From NCBI RefSeq assembly GCF_040869045.1, contig NC_090320.1:240808978-240872977 (forward strand): a stretch of 64,000 bases of DNA, given 5' to 3'. Positions 22,591 to 32,705 of this stretch are shown here, one piece after another. The translations under genes and the position numbers were made by a program. This DNA is from Eurosta solidaginis (Eukaryota; Arthropoda; Insecta; Diptera; Tephritidae). The notes beneath the pieces were generated by a model. That model made no database searches. It was not told the DNA's origin and saw only the letters and a list, made by a program, of their open reading frames with translations. The stretch's first letter is position 1; every line of letters starts with the position of its first letter.

Positions 22591-22842
22591 CTGAAAGGAA
22601 TGGTGCTAGTAAAATCAACAAGTCGGTTCTGTTGTTCTTGACTTAACGGAGATTCGGTGAAATTCATCGAATTATGGTTAATTCGACGGAGCTCTTTGTC
22701 AAGCGAGGGATTAGTTTTGTAATTTCAACAGAAGAGAAATTGTTGCCCTTAAGTTAACAAAATTCTGTAAAATTGACAGATTCCTAATCAATCTAACTGA
22801 TTTTTCTGTTAACATAACTGATTTCACTGGCCATTCCTACAG
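22591..22842. mobile_element. Candidate MITE with imperfect 26-bp inverted ends
   Basis: Left end ctgaaaggaatggtgctagt (from 22591) pairs with the reverse complement of the right end, which reads ctgtaggaatggccagtgaa (ending at 22842), about 20 of 26 positions agreeing. No clear target duplication. A sequence near 57070 read on minus starts ctgaaagaaaaagactggta and may be a distant relative. Confidence 0.45.
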
Positions 22843-22855
22843 CGATAAACAGTCA

Positions 22856-23260
22856 ATGCATGAGCAAATTTCAGGGAGAATTTTACGCTCACTGCGCTCT
22901 CTACTTTGTACTTATGACGAAAAACATCAAAATAAGAAAACCACCAAATCGAAAAAACACACAAATTGGGAAAACAACAAAAAACTAGTTTTTCAGTTAT
23001 CAATCCAAAACGAAAAAGCCTTTTTTGAGTTTACTGTGCATAACACTGCAAAAAATTATGCGATACCGGGACACCTATTTATCAGGTACAATTTTGCTAC
23101 TTCTCCTCCAAGCGAAATGCAAAATTGCGCCGTCTTGTTGCAAAAATTTTATTTGAACGAACAGGATTTTTTCAAAGTTAGTAACATTTTGTTCAAGTTT
23201 TTAGGAATTTTCACTCACGCGAACGAATCTAATAAGATAATAAAAGACATCCTTTTTTAA
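22856..23260 (+). CDS. Unrecognised 134-codon ORF, doubtful
   Basis: An open frame of 134 codons starting directly after the candidate MITE. It is Lys/Asn/Phe-rich, has no signal peptide, transmembrane segment, zinc-binding pattern or repeat, and no family is recognised. Codon use matches the AT-rich background. A chance open frame is at least as likely as a gene. Confidence 0.12.
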   Translation: MHEQISGRILRSLRSLLCTYDEKHQNKKTTKSKKHTNWENNKKLVFQLSIQNEKAFFEFTVHNTAKNYAIPGHLFIRYNFATSPPSEMQNCAVLLQKFYLNEQDFFKVSNILFKFLGIFTHANESNKIIKDILF

Positions 23261-23429
23261 TGTTGATGTTTCCGACAACATAAAAGTTTGAGTTGTTTTG
23301 GAATCGTTTCAAAATAAAGTGTTACGAAAATTAGACTTGCCGAATTACATGTAAAGTTACTCCAGTGGTGAATTACCTTCCCGCGATTTGATTTTTTACT
23401 TGTCTATAACTTACAACAGCAACATCAAA

Positions 23430-23700
23430 ATTTTAAGAAATAAGGTTTTTCAATTAGAAGAAAATTTTTCTAAGCGGGGTCGCCCCTCGGCAGTGTTTGG
23501 CTAGCGCTCCGAGTGTATTTCGGCCATGAAAAGCTCTGAGTGAAAACTCATCTGCCTTGCAGATGCCGTTCGGGGTCGGCATAAAACATATAGGTCCCGT
23601 CCGGCCAATTTGTAGGAAAATCAAGAGGAGCACGAAGCAAATTGGAAGATAAGCTCGGCCTTAGATCTCTTTGGAGGTTATCGCGCCTTAAATTTTTTTT
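23430..23700 (+). mobile_element. tRNA-derived SINE, 5'-truncated copy (plus)
   Basis: Begins at caacatcaaaattttaag without the tRNA head, continues through aagcggggtcgcccctcgg (23473-23491), aactcatctgccttgc and agctcggccttagatctc, and ends gaggttatcgcgcctta at about 23691 followed by a T/A run. Loss of the tRNA head fits 5' truncation during reverse transcription. Confidence 0.8.
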
Positions 23701-23704
23701 TCTT

Positions 23705-24002
23705 TTTATAACTTACAAGTTCTGCATTTAAAATGTTATGTCAAACATTATACTACAAGTTTTGTTCGAAACAACCAAGTGTGGCAACTCTAAAATACGG
23801 TCTTATTGTACACGTATCACTTAACCTATGTGAATAAGCAATTAAGTACAAATAAATTTTACTTTGAAAAAGAATAGAATATACGTGTTAATTTCATTTT
23901 GCTAGAATAAACATAACAACCTTGAATTTGTTATTTTGGTAGAACAAAAGCTATTTGTTCAACTGATTTAGAATTTGTATTATGCTTGACGCATTAACCA
24001 TA
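23705..24002. other. Unassigned AT-rich stretch
   Basis: No gene or repeat recognised. Confidence 0.3.
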
Positions 24003-24372
24003 AAAAATTAAAAAGAAAAAAAATAATAACTAATGCTTGGCGCGATTTATCTCCAAGAATATTTAGGCTGAACTTCTCTTATAATTTGCGTCTTGCTCCA
24101 TTTTGATTTTACCTACAAATTGGCAGATCGGACATATATGTTTTATGCCGATTCGAAACGGAAGCTGTTTAAAAAAACGGAAGAAAATTAAAAAGAAAAA
24201 AATAATAATTAGTGCTTGGCGCGATTTATCTCCAAGAAGATTTAGGCCGATCTTCTCTTCGAGGTTGCGTCTTGTTCCATTTTGATTTTCCCTACAAATT
24301 AGCAGATGGGACATGTATGATTTATGCCGATTCGAAATGGAAGCTGATGCAAGGAAGATGCATTTTCACTGA
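24003..24372 (-). repeat. Tandemly duplicated SINE tail fragments
   Basis: Two direct copies about 181 bp apart (24003-24182 and 24183-24372), each opening with attaaaaagaaaaaaataata and tgcttggcgcgatttatctc, then the 3' half of the SINE body on minus. The second copy extends further into the body (gcattttcactgaaaagctt). Each contains only the SINE tail, so this is a segmental duplication of one decayed insertion. Confidence 0.75.
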
Positions 24373-24390
24373 AAAGCTTTAGTAAAGTAT

Positions 24391-24908
24391 TGTGACGAAT
24401 ATTAGTGACACTAAGTGATACTCACATCACTAATCTGAAACTAAGTAAATAAAGCCACAACAACAATAAAGCAAGCTGCCACACCTGTATGTATGTAAAC
24501 AAATTAATCATTATGTCTACACAAATGTACGTACACGCAGCGGAGAGAAACGCACAAAAAAGTATGCACTCATTTGTGCAAGTATCACTGACATATACAC
24601 GTGCATATGAGAAGCTTAAGCGTGCATCTGAAGTTATAATTTTATAGCTGGTAACTAAGTAAATTCTAGAAACGTCTAGAAATATGCGAACGATGAAATC
24701 GAAGAGTATAAAAGAGCGCAAGCTGAGCAATCATGAATCAGTTTGATTTAAGCACGCTATCTGTTGAGCAGTAGAAGTGTTATTGTGAAAGTAGTATAAT
24801 AAAGACCATTTTGCATTATTGAATATTGGAGTTATTTATTCAACAGTTTAGTGGTTCGAACGTTAGCAGAAGGTTGCAAATAAGCGGAATTGCACTAAAT
24901 TCGTTACA
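24391..24908 (+). repeat. 5' LTR of Gypsy-type retrotransposon
   Basis: Starts TGTGACGAA and ends TTCGTTACA, an imperfect inverted pair with TG/CA ends. It contains a TATA-like gtataaaag at 24704-24712 and AATAAA at 24798-24803, the expected promoter and polyadenylation signals. A partial copy lies at 29980-30186 and an inverted solo copy at 39797-40320. Confidence 0.85.
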
Positions 24909-24910
24909 AT

Positions 24911-24925
24911 TGGTGTCAGAAGAGG
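24911..24925 (+). other. Primer binding site, tRNA-Leu
   Basis: tggtgtcagaag, two bases after the LTR, is complementary to the 3' end of an animal tRNA-Leu (…cttctgacacca). This is where minus-strand DNA synthesis would be primed. Confidence 0.7.
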
Positions 24926-24968
24926 AATTGTTGAATAAATTCCGAAGATTTTGAATACAACTTGGACA

Positions 24969-26757
24969 TGGCAAAGTTGAGTGAATTAAAGATCCAGCAA
25001 CTGAAAAAGGAGTTGGAGTTGGAGAACCGTGGATTGAAACCGGCAATAAGATCGAACTTCCAGCACGGCTACGAGAGGTAATGGAGTCGCAAGGAATTGA
25101 TGTGGATGAGTATGTCTTTTAGCCTGATGTGGAAAAATCAACAACAAAAATTTACGAGAAAAACGAAACATCACAGACAGTTACGAGCACAGACTTGAAC
25201 ACTATTTTGGCTGCAATATCTGCTCAAACATCGACAGTGTCATCTCAACTGGCAGAACAGAATACGTATATGGTATCCCATCTGGAATTCCAGGAGACAC
25301 GTATAACATCCAAGTTTGAAGCACAAGAAACGCGTCGTCGCAAATATCATCCCAACTGGAATCACAGGAGACACGTATCTCAGAGATGTCGTCAGAAATA
25401 ACATCTAAAATTGAAGCACAAGTGGCACTTATATCAGAAATGTCGGCACAAATTTCAGCACATGTATTATCGCAGATCTTTGCACAACTGGAAGTCCGTA
25501 TGGACGAAAAAATAATGCAGTTTGAGAACAAAATCGAGGCTGAGGTAGATGCTTTAAAAGGTCATATACAGGAGCTGCAACTAATTCGCCCAGTTGTTTC
25601 AGCAATACGAATGTAAAAACTCCATCTGTTGACGGCTCTGTTCCTTTCCAGGTGTTTAAGATTCAGTTTGAAAAGACCGCAGCAGTGAACAACTGGAGTG
25701 CTGAAAATAAAGCTGCTGCACTATTCGTGGCATTGAAAGGATCTGCTGCTGAAATCCTACAGACTATTCCCGAGGGAGAGCGGAACAACTACGAAACATT
25801 GATGAACGCTCTAGAGAGGCGATACGGAAGCGAACACAGGAAGCAGATATACCAAATAGAGTTGCAAAACGGCTACCAAAGAGCTAACGAGACTTTGCAG
25901 GAGCTTGCGTCAGATGTCGAAAGGCGTGCACATTTGGCGAATGCCGACGCACCCGTGGAATGCACCGAAAGGGTAAAAATTCAGAGCTTTATAAATGGCA
26001 TACGGGACGTCGACACGATGCGATGCACATATGCAAACCCAAAGCCAACATTTGCAGAAACGGTATCATATGCATTGACTCACGAAACTGCCTCACTATT
26101 GAGTAAACCAGCATACAAAGCTCATCGTGTGGAAGTGGAAAGGCCAGATTGGGTAGACACAATTTTGGAAGCACTGAAGGGATCACAACAGAAAAATGCC
26201 GGAGTTATGAAATGTTTAAAGTGCGGCAACCCAGGTCACATTGCACGACCTTGCAACACTGGTCGTGGTAGTTCCAACTTGGCTGGTCGTAAACGTAAAG
26301 CTGGAGGAGATAAACAAGAGCGAGTCAGAAGTAGAGATCGAGAGCTAGCTCCAGCTATTGAATGCCCTGTGATATCTGTGTCGCAAATTGGAAGGAAATC
26401 AAGCAGTCTTACCGTCAGAGGGAATGTGGATGGCAAAGAACCTGTACGGACTATAGATACGGGCGCCTCTCATTCGTTGATCCGAACTGATTTGGTCAAC
26501 AGGAGAGTAAAGCCACTACCTGGAGCAAGGTTGCGCGCGGTCACAGGCGAGTATAACCAATTCCTGGGAGAAGTGATCTGTGAAGTCTTAATTGGGAAGG
26601 TCATGGTTCTACACAAATTCGTTGTGGCGGAGATTATTGATGAAATCATATTTGGAGTGGACTTCTTAGTTGACTATGACATCAGGATCGATATGCAGAG
26701 AAGGATTATGCGCTATAAGAACCAAGATATACCACTTAACTTCACAACAATATAAAA
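24969..26757 (+). pseudogene. Gag-protease of Gypsy-type retrotransposon (broken)
   Basis: Starts at 24969 with MAKLSELKIQQLKKELELEN, a SAP-like helix pair, then a coiled, repeat-rich segment with EAQETR/QLAEQ/EMSAQIS units, split by frameshifts near 25045, 25330 and 25610. From 25652 a continuous 367-codon frame encodes the capsid region, a CCHC zinc knuckle CLKCGNPGHIARPC (residues 188-201) and an aspartic protease with the DTGAS active site (residues 269-273) and a FGVDFL flap-distal motif. The protein would package element RNA and mature itself. Reverse transcriptase, RNase H and integrase are absent: after the stop at 26755 the sequence passes into a Penelope-like element. A non-functional relic. 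Confidence 0.8.
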
Positions 26758-26838
26758 TTGATACACCTTAAAGTCGTTTAAACAATATATTTATTGTTTT
26801 TGTCTTTATTAAAATTAAAATAAAAAAGTAAAACAATT

Positions 26839-26868
26839 GTTTCGACACATACGTAGTGTCTTCATCAG
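26839..26868 (-). ncRNA. Hammerhead-ribozyme-like core in Penelope-like 3' sequence
   Basis: On minus: ctgatga (26868-26862), one extra a, stem gacac / gtgtc with loop tacgtat, then gaaac (26843-26839). This is the conserved hammerhead core order CUGAUGA-stem II-GAAA. Hammerhead motifs are known in Penelope-like elements. The unpaired A before stem II deviates from the canonical form, and stems I and III are short and uncertain, so activity is not assured. Confidence 0.5.
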
Positions 26869-26901
26869 TTGCTACGATCAAATAACCAAATAAAAATAAA
26901 A

Positions 26902-28305
26902 ACAAGTAAAGAAGGTTAAGTTCGGGTGTAACTGCACATTACATACTCAGTTGAGAGCTATGGTGACAACATAAGGGAAAATAACCATGGAGGAAAATGA
27001 ACCGAGGGAAACCCTGGAATGTGTTTGTATGACATGTCTATCAAATGAAAGGCACTAAAGAGTATTTTATGAGGGAGTGTTCTATAGGTGGACGCCATTT
27101 AGGGATATCGCCATAAAGGTGGATCAGGGTTGACTCTAGAATATGTTTGCACGATATGGGTATCAAATGAAAGGTGTAAATGAGTATTTTAAAATTGAGT
27201 AATCCTTAGTTCCATAGGTGGACGCCGTTTCGAGATATCGCCATAAAGGTGGACCAGGGGTGACCCTAAAATTTGTTTGTACGATATGGGTATCAAATTA
27301 AAGGTATTAATGAGGGTTTTAAAAGGGAGTTAATGAGTTTTAATGAGTATTTTAAAAGGGCGAGGGGCTTAGTTCTATAGGTGGACGCCTTTTCGAGATA
27401 TCGCCATAAAGGTGGACCAGAGGTGACTCTAGAATGCGTTTGTACAATATGGGTATCAAAAGAAAGGTGTTAATGAGTATTTTAAAAGGGAGTGGGTCTT
27501 CGTTCTATAGGTGGTCACTTTTTCGAGATATCGCTATAAAGGTGGACCAGAAGGAGGACAGACGGACGACTGTGTATAAAAACTGGGCGTGGCTTCAACC
27601 GATTTCGCTCATTTTCACAGAAAACAGTTAACGTCATAAAATCTATGCCACGCCCATTTTGAAATTTTCTTTTATTTTTGTATTTTGTTGCACCATATCA
27701 TTACTGGAGTTGAATGTTGACATAATTTACTTATATACTGTAAAGATATAAAATTTTTTGTTGCTAATTTTTATTAAGCGTACATATAGTAATAGGAGTA
27801 ACGTTCCTGCCAAATTTCATCATGGTATATTCAACGACTGCCAAATAACAGCTTGCAAAACTTTTAAATTACCTTCTTTTAAAAGTGGGCGGTGCCACAC
27901 CTATTGTCCAAAATTTTACTAATTTTCTATTCTGCGTCATAAGTTCAACCCACCTACCAAGTTTCATCGCTTTACCTGTCTTTGGTAATGCATTATCGCA
28001 CTTTTTCGGTTTTTCGAAATTTTCGATATCGAAAAAGTGGGCGTGCTTATAGTCCGATATCGTTCATTTTAAATAGCGATCTGAGATGAGTGCTCAGGAA
28101 CATACATACCAAATTTCATCAAGATACCTCAAAATTTACTCAAGTTATCGTGTTAACGGACGGACGGACGGACGGACATGGCTCAATCAAATTTTTTTTC
28201 GATCCTGATGATTTTGATATATAGAAGTCTATATCTATCTCGATTTCTTTATACCTGTACAACCAACCGTTATCCAATCAAACTTAATATACTCTGTGAG
28301 TATAA
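26902..28305 (-). mobile_element. HINE/mini-me-like element, copy D
   Basis: Left hairpin region gttcgggtgtaactgcac (mutated on one arm) and atactcagttgag at about 26943; GTCY microsatellite gacggacggacggacggaca near 28157-28178; right end actctgtgagtata at 28304, where the inverted ctctgctcaact piece has been deleted. It contains an array of four to five 130-bp units at about 26990-27560, detectable by the repeated gatatcgccataaaggtgga. Inserted in the 3' region of the Penelope-like element. Confidence 0.8.
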
Positions 28306-28569
28306 TAAACAAAGTAAGCCTAACTAATTCAAACAAAAGAAAAAGCTAATACAATATAACAAGTTAAAGAGAGTTACAAGAACAAAAAACAAAGTAATTA
28401 TATATGTATGTATGTATAACAATAAACGGAACCATCAAACATTACTGAAGAGCTGCGAATAGACTCGAATACAGTGGGCTTGTATCACAATTTACCGAGT
28501 CACTTTTCTTTACATATATATGTGAAGATTCTAGTATATTTAATCTGCTATTATTTGTTTCTGCTTTTA

Positions 28570-28941
28570 TTAATTGGCAATCGTTTCGCTTATTCGGTGC
28601 CTATTCGATAAAGCATGTTCAGCGATTGCACTTCTCGGGTCAATATTCTTTATATATTTTAAATGCTCATTTAACCGAATTCGCACAGTGCGGGACGACT
28701 GACCAATGTACTGTGCGCCGCATATATTCCCATCGTCGTTTTTCTGCGAGCACGTTATTGAATATACGCCCGGCTTGTCCAAATTTTCACATCTGTCCTT
28801 CGTTGTTTTCAATAGTGATTTCAACTTTGTTATTGTTTTTGGGGCCAACATTACATTTACTTGCCTATAAAGTTTTTGTAAGTCATTAAAGCTGTTTGTA
28901 TCATAAGTCATGCTACACCAAGTCTTATCATCCACGCCCAC
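28570..28941 (-). pseudogene. GIY-YIG endonuclease domain of Penelope-like element
   Basis: 124-codon frame. Residues about 57-64 give GVYSITC, a GIY-type strand, and about 73-81 CGAQYIGQS, the YIG strand, followed by RTVRIRLNEH with the conserved Arg and downstream helix, and EHALSNRH near the end with the catalytic-type Glu/His region. The Cys pair between the two strands fits the Penelope version of the domain. It would nick target DNA. The domain looks well preserved although the element is not. Confidence 0.75.
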
Positions 28942-28989
28942 TGTGTCAAAAAATGAACTACTTTCCCTTCGTCCCTTTTTGTTGTGGTC

Positions 28990-29975
28990 CTATTTAATTA
29001 TTTGCAATATAATGCTGGAGCTATAACCATTTGTTTTCGCGATGCTCACGATTTTTTCCTTTTCTTTTTTGTATGCCGAATCACTGAGCGGCACATTTAC
29101 TAGCCGGTGGGCCATGGAATTGAAAGCGGCTAATTTGTGGGAAAGGTGGTGATTGGACTCAATCGGAATAAATCGATCAGTCGAAGTGGGCTTCCGATAT
29201 ATATCGAATTCGATATTTCCATCGATATCGCGTTTTATTTTTAGGTCCAAAAACGGAAGCACATTATTGGATTCATATTCACATGTGAACTGTATTGCAT
29301 TATTTTTTTAATTGAATAGAGTCAGGGTTTCTTCGATTTTTTCCCTCTCCATAATAACAAAGCAATCGTCAACGTATCTGCAATAGCAGCGTGGGAATAG
29401 AGAGCTTTGAACAAGTTGCTCTTCAAAACTGTTCATGAAGAAATTGCATAGAAACGGACGTATGCTTAAAACCATTGGTAAGCCCTTTGTTTGTTCGTAG
29501 AAAACTCCTCTAAACTGGAAAAATGATAGGTTTATACACGTAGAGGTTAAATTAAATAAAGTGTTGGCGATGAACGAGTTGATATTTTGTTTATCCAGCC
29601 AAACTTTCAAGGCATCCAAAGCACCATTTTTCGGTACCTTAGGAAAATACGAAGTTATGTCAAAGGAAGTAAAGCATTCATTCGGATGTATCTGTATATT
29701 TGTGACCTTTTCGATTAGTTCAACAGAGTTTTTATAGAAAAGTTATCGAAACTCTTGAGTTCTTTAAAGTAACTGCTCAACCATGATGCTATATTTGCTA
29801 TAGGTGAGGTATACCCGGCGATAATGGGTCGAAATTTGTTGCCAGGCTTATGAGCTTTATATAAACCATATAAGAAGGCACACGGACGTATGACTTATGC
29901 ATAGTTTTGTCCCAACGACGACCGAATAGTTCCACATACTTTTTTCTGCACTCGATCACCTGCTTTTTCATCTTC
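28990..29975 (-). pseudogene. Reverse transcriptase of Penelope-like element (broken)
   Basis: Read on minus: FRPIIAGYTSPIA near 29830-29795, SFDITSYFPKVP near 29675-29640, the GLPM-type loop (GLPMVLSIRPFLCNFFM, 29490-29440), the catalytic YVDD at 29365-29376 followed by CFVIM, and C-terminal FLDLKI...YRKPTSTDRFIP (29262-29160), KLAAFNSMAHRL. Frameshifts near 29740 and 29300 and a stop at 28990 break it into pieces. YVDD is intact. Confidence 0.75.
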
Positions 29976-29979
29976 GGAG

Positions 29980-30186
29980 AGGAGTATAAAAGAGCGCAAG
30001 CTGAGCAATCATGAATCAGTTTGATTTAAGCACGCTATCTGTTGAGAAGTAGAAGTGTTATTGTTAAAGTAGTCTAATAAAGACCATTTTGCATTATTGA
30101 ATATTGGAGTTATTTATTGAACAGTTTAGTGATTCGAACGTTAGCAGAAGGTTGCAAATAAGCGAAATTGCACTAAATTCGTTACA
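29980..30186 (+). repeat. Remnant (3' part) of the Gypsy-type LTR
   Basis: Matches 24703-24908 closely (gtataaaagagcgcaagctg to aaattcgttaca), plus orientation, lacking the first 310 bases. It is probably the 3' LTR of the 24391 element, cut by the Penelope-like insertion and deletion. Flank after it: gtatcaatacg. Confidence 0.8.
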
Positions 30187-30189
30187 GTA

Positions 30190-30365
30190 TCAATACGCTT
30201 GAATTGTATGACAAATCACTGCCGAGGGGCGACTGCGCTTGGACATATTTTTTTCCAAGTGAAAAACTTGTTCTGAGCTTTTGATGTTGCTTTCGCCGGC
30301 ACTTGAACTCAGGGCCTTCGGTGTGGTATGCGAAGAACGCTCATACCATAACACGGCGGCTATTT
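30190..30365 (-). mobile_element. tRNA-derived SINE, head fragment (minus)
   Basis: Plus sense: tcactgccgaggggcgactg (30213-30232) then ttttgatgttgctttcgccg and a B box region cacttgaactcagggcc. It ends at the tRNA-like head near 30362 (cataacacggcggc). The SINE tail is missing. Confidence 0.7.
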
Positions 30366-30711
30366 TTTTATCAATAAGTGGTTTGAGATTTTGGCAGGCA
30401 CACGGTAAAAAGTTTGAGCCTAAATGTGAAATGTTTTGGTCATATGATCAAACCAAATTTTCTTTAAATACACTGGTTTACAGCCAAAATGCACCAGAGA
30501 CGCCATTATGAAATTCCTATGTCAAATCACCCCCCGATTCCGAAAATCAAGGTTATTTATAATTCCATGGTAAGGTTTTTGAGATATTTACGAATTACCG
30601 TTTTTTCGAAAAAAAGAAACACAAAATATTGGGTCCACTTAATCATATATATCTCAAGAGCGAATTGAGCAATTCCAAAACGATTTGAACCTTTTAAAAG
30701 AAAAAAATTAG
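30366..30711. other. Unassigned stretch
   Basis: AT-rich; no recognisable feature. Confidence 0.3.
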
Positions 30712-32103
30712 CTATAAACTGTGCAGATTCAAAGATAACGAACAAACCCTTCGCCATTGTTCGTCACTTTCGTCGCCAAGATTTTGCGGGAAAAAATTTA
30801 AATGGGAGTGTAGAAAATGAATATTTAAAGACATATTTACTCCTGAAAGAAAATAAAAAAGTATATTAGATAAATACATAAGTGACACATTAGTATATAA
30901 TTTTCTTAGGCTGGATTTATCTTTCAATTCAGAACAAATTTTTTGTTTACATTTTTCTCGTTCTTGTTTGTTCGGAATTGGACGATGAATTCAGATTTAG
31001 GGCTATATATTCTCATGTAAATTTAAAAATTTTCATACAAATTGTTTGTTTATCGGGCATAAGGGTTTTAAAGTTAACTGAGAAAACGGTCTTAAATATG
31101 TTTTTTATTTACCCATTTCCGCATAGTTTTTGATTAAGTCGTTCACTATCATCTCGTAGTTAGGACTTTTGTGTTTGCCTAAAAAAGAAGTAACGACTTT
31201 TTCTAAAGAATCCCACACTGCTGCCTCCACTGGTAACAATAGTTCTTTGAAATGGTTACTGGTCATCATTTTCCATATTTGCGGTCCCACAAAAATCCCT
31301 TCCTTTATTTCTGCTTCTGAAATCTCTGGAAAGATTGTCTTCAAATGATGAAAAGCTTCGCCTTCTTTGTCCAAAGCCTTGACAAAGTTTTTGATAAGTC
31401 CGAGCTTGATGTTGAGCGGAAGTAGAATTAGAATTTTTCCTTCTTTATAAGTGGGGAGAATTTTATGTTATCCATCCCAACTTGAAACTCGGCCAATCCT
31501 TTATGATGTAGTGGTCTTGACGAGCTCGGCTATCCCATTTGCATAGAAAGCAACAGTATTTTGTATATCCACTTTGTAGACTACATAGAATTCCAACGAC
31601 TTTAAGATCGGCACATATTTTCCAATCATGTTCTTCGTATTTGATTAATTTGAGCAATTTTTGCAATATCTCATACGTTTCCTTCGTATTTACTGCATGC
31701 GCGATCGGGATAGATGGCTTTTGGTTGCCAATATGCAATAATACGGCCTTTAAACTTAATTATTGCCGTCTATGAAGAATCGCCACTCTTTTGAATCATA
31801 TGGTTCACCAAACTGTTTGAATAGACCAGCAACGCCTTTGCAGTAACAAACACTGTCCTCCTTCGTATAGTACTTGGAAAATTGTTCGTGACGAGTTCTA
31901 TAATATGTTACCTTAACATCGGATGAAACAAATTTAAATTGTTACATGCGAGAGACAATTCCAAATCCCTTATCCAATCATTGAGTTGTGCTTGTGACAA
32001 AGAGTTTCTTTCGTTTTCCGTTTCAAATCCAGTACAACATGATGCCGCGTAATCAGATACTGCTGTTGACAATGAAATTGGAGCCGGAACTAAAGTTAAA
32101 TTT
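30712..32103 (-). pseudogene. 3' part of spliced pseudogene of an uncharacterised insect family
   Basis: Continuation, beyond the BEL/Pao insertion, of the gene beginning at 39031. From right to left: an Asn/Ser-rich segment ending LNDWIRDLELS (about 32000), a YYTKEDSVCYCKGVAGLF segment (about 31880-31830), GNQKPSIPIAHAVN (31735-31690), YTKYCCFLCKWDSRA with a CxxC (31565-31525), EIKEGIFVGPQIWKMM (31315-31270), and NYAEMG. An intron with GTAAAT donor (31112) and TTTCTTTCAG acceptor (30843) follows; splicing restores frame into NMSLNIHFLHSHLNFFPQNL (30830-30775). Stops and frameshifts occur at about 31950, 31760 and 30755. The family is widespread in arthropod and cnidarian genomes as uncharacterised, possibly transposon-derived proteins; function unknown. 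Confidence 0.65.
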
Positions 32104-32648
32104 TGTTCAATGCAATATTGAACTTTACTAATATGAATGTTATATTATCACTTACGTGGATGGCAGGAACAAAGTCCGTGTGAGGTTATCCGGCAAATAC
32201 GGGAGCACCCTACCGTTTAGTGGCAATTGGAGTTGTCTGTGTCTCAATTCACAGGAGCAAACTGGCACGGCCGCTGAAATATGATTACCTTCTGTTTTCC
32301 ATGAAATTGATGAAAACTCAGCTGTGTTGGTTTTTTGATTAGTATTAGATTAATAATTACTTTAAAACTTTAGTTTATAATTTCATTTACAAAGTTTAGA
32401 ATGGTTTGAGAAAATTTTTAGGTGTATATCACGTGAAAAATGTAGAGATGAGTGTTTTATAAGTTGCGAACGTGAAGTCAGCTGCATAGCCAAAACGTTG
32501 CAAAGCTGTGTTCCATTGGTGCTAACGAATTGGATCCTTGCCCATCCGATTCGTTTTACCCATCAGATCATTTTTACTCCATACTAATAAGTGTTATAAA
32601 TCGGTTGTTTTTTTTTTTTTGGTTGATGATTTGATAATGCGTCAAACA
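32104..32648 (-). repeat. 3' LTR of BEL/Pao element
   Basis: Plus sense TGTTCAATGC...GTCAAACA. Nearly identical to 38003-38545; visible differences include a longer T run near 32610 and cgg/tgg near 32603. Confidence 0.9.
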
Positions 32649-32705
32649 TACTCCCCGCGTTGCACGAAGTGAAGGGGCAAATGCATAGTTGCTAAAAAGG
32701 CGAAA

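Larger units (their letters stand above)
26760..29979 (-). mobile_element. Penelope-like element, 5'-truncated, with nested HINE
   Basis: Minus-strand retroelement. From right to left: reverse transcriptase (29975-28990), linker, GIY-YIG endonuclease (28941-28570), 3' untranslated sequence (28560-28320), an inserted HINE-like element (26902-28305), and the remaining 3' sequence with a hammerhead-like core (26839-26868). It sits between the gag-protease frame and the remnant LTR of the Gypsy-type element. Penelope-like elements pair a telomerase-related reverse transcriptase with GIY-YIG. The exact left boundary is uncertain. Confidence 0.75.

Noticed and set aside
22856..23260. 134-codon frame considered as a new gene finding
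   Set aside because: No domain, signal, promoter or codon bias; kept only as a doubtful feature.
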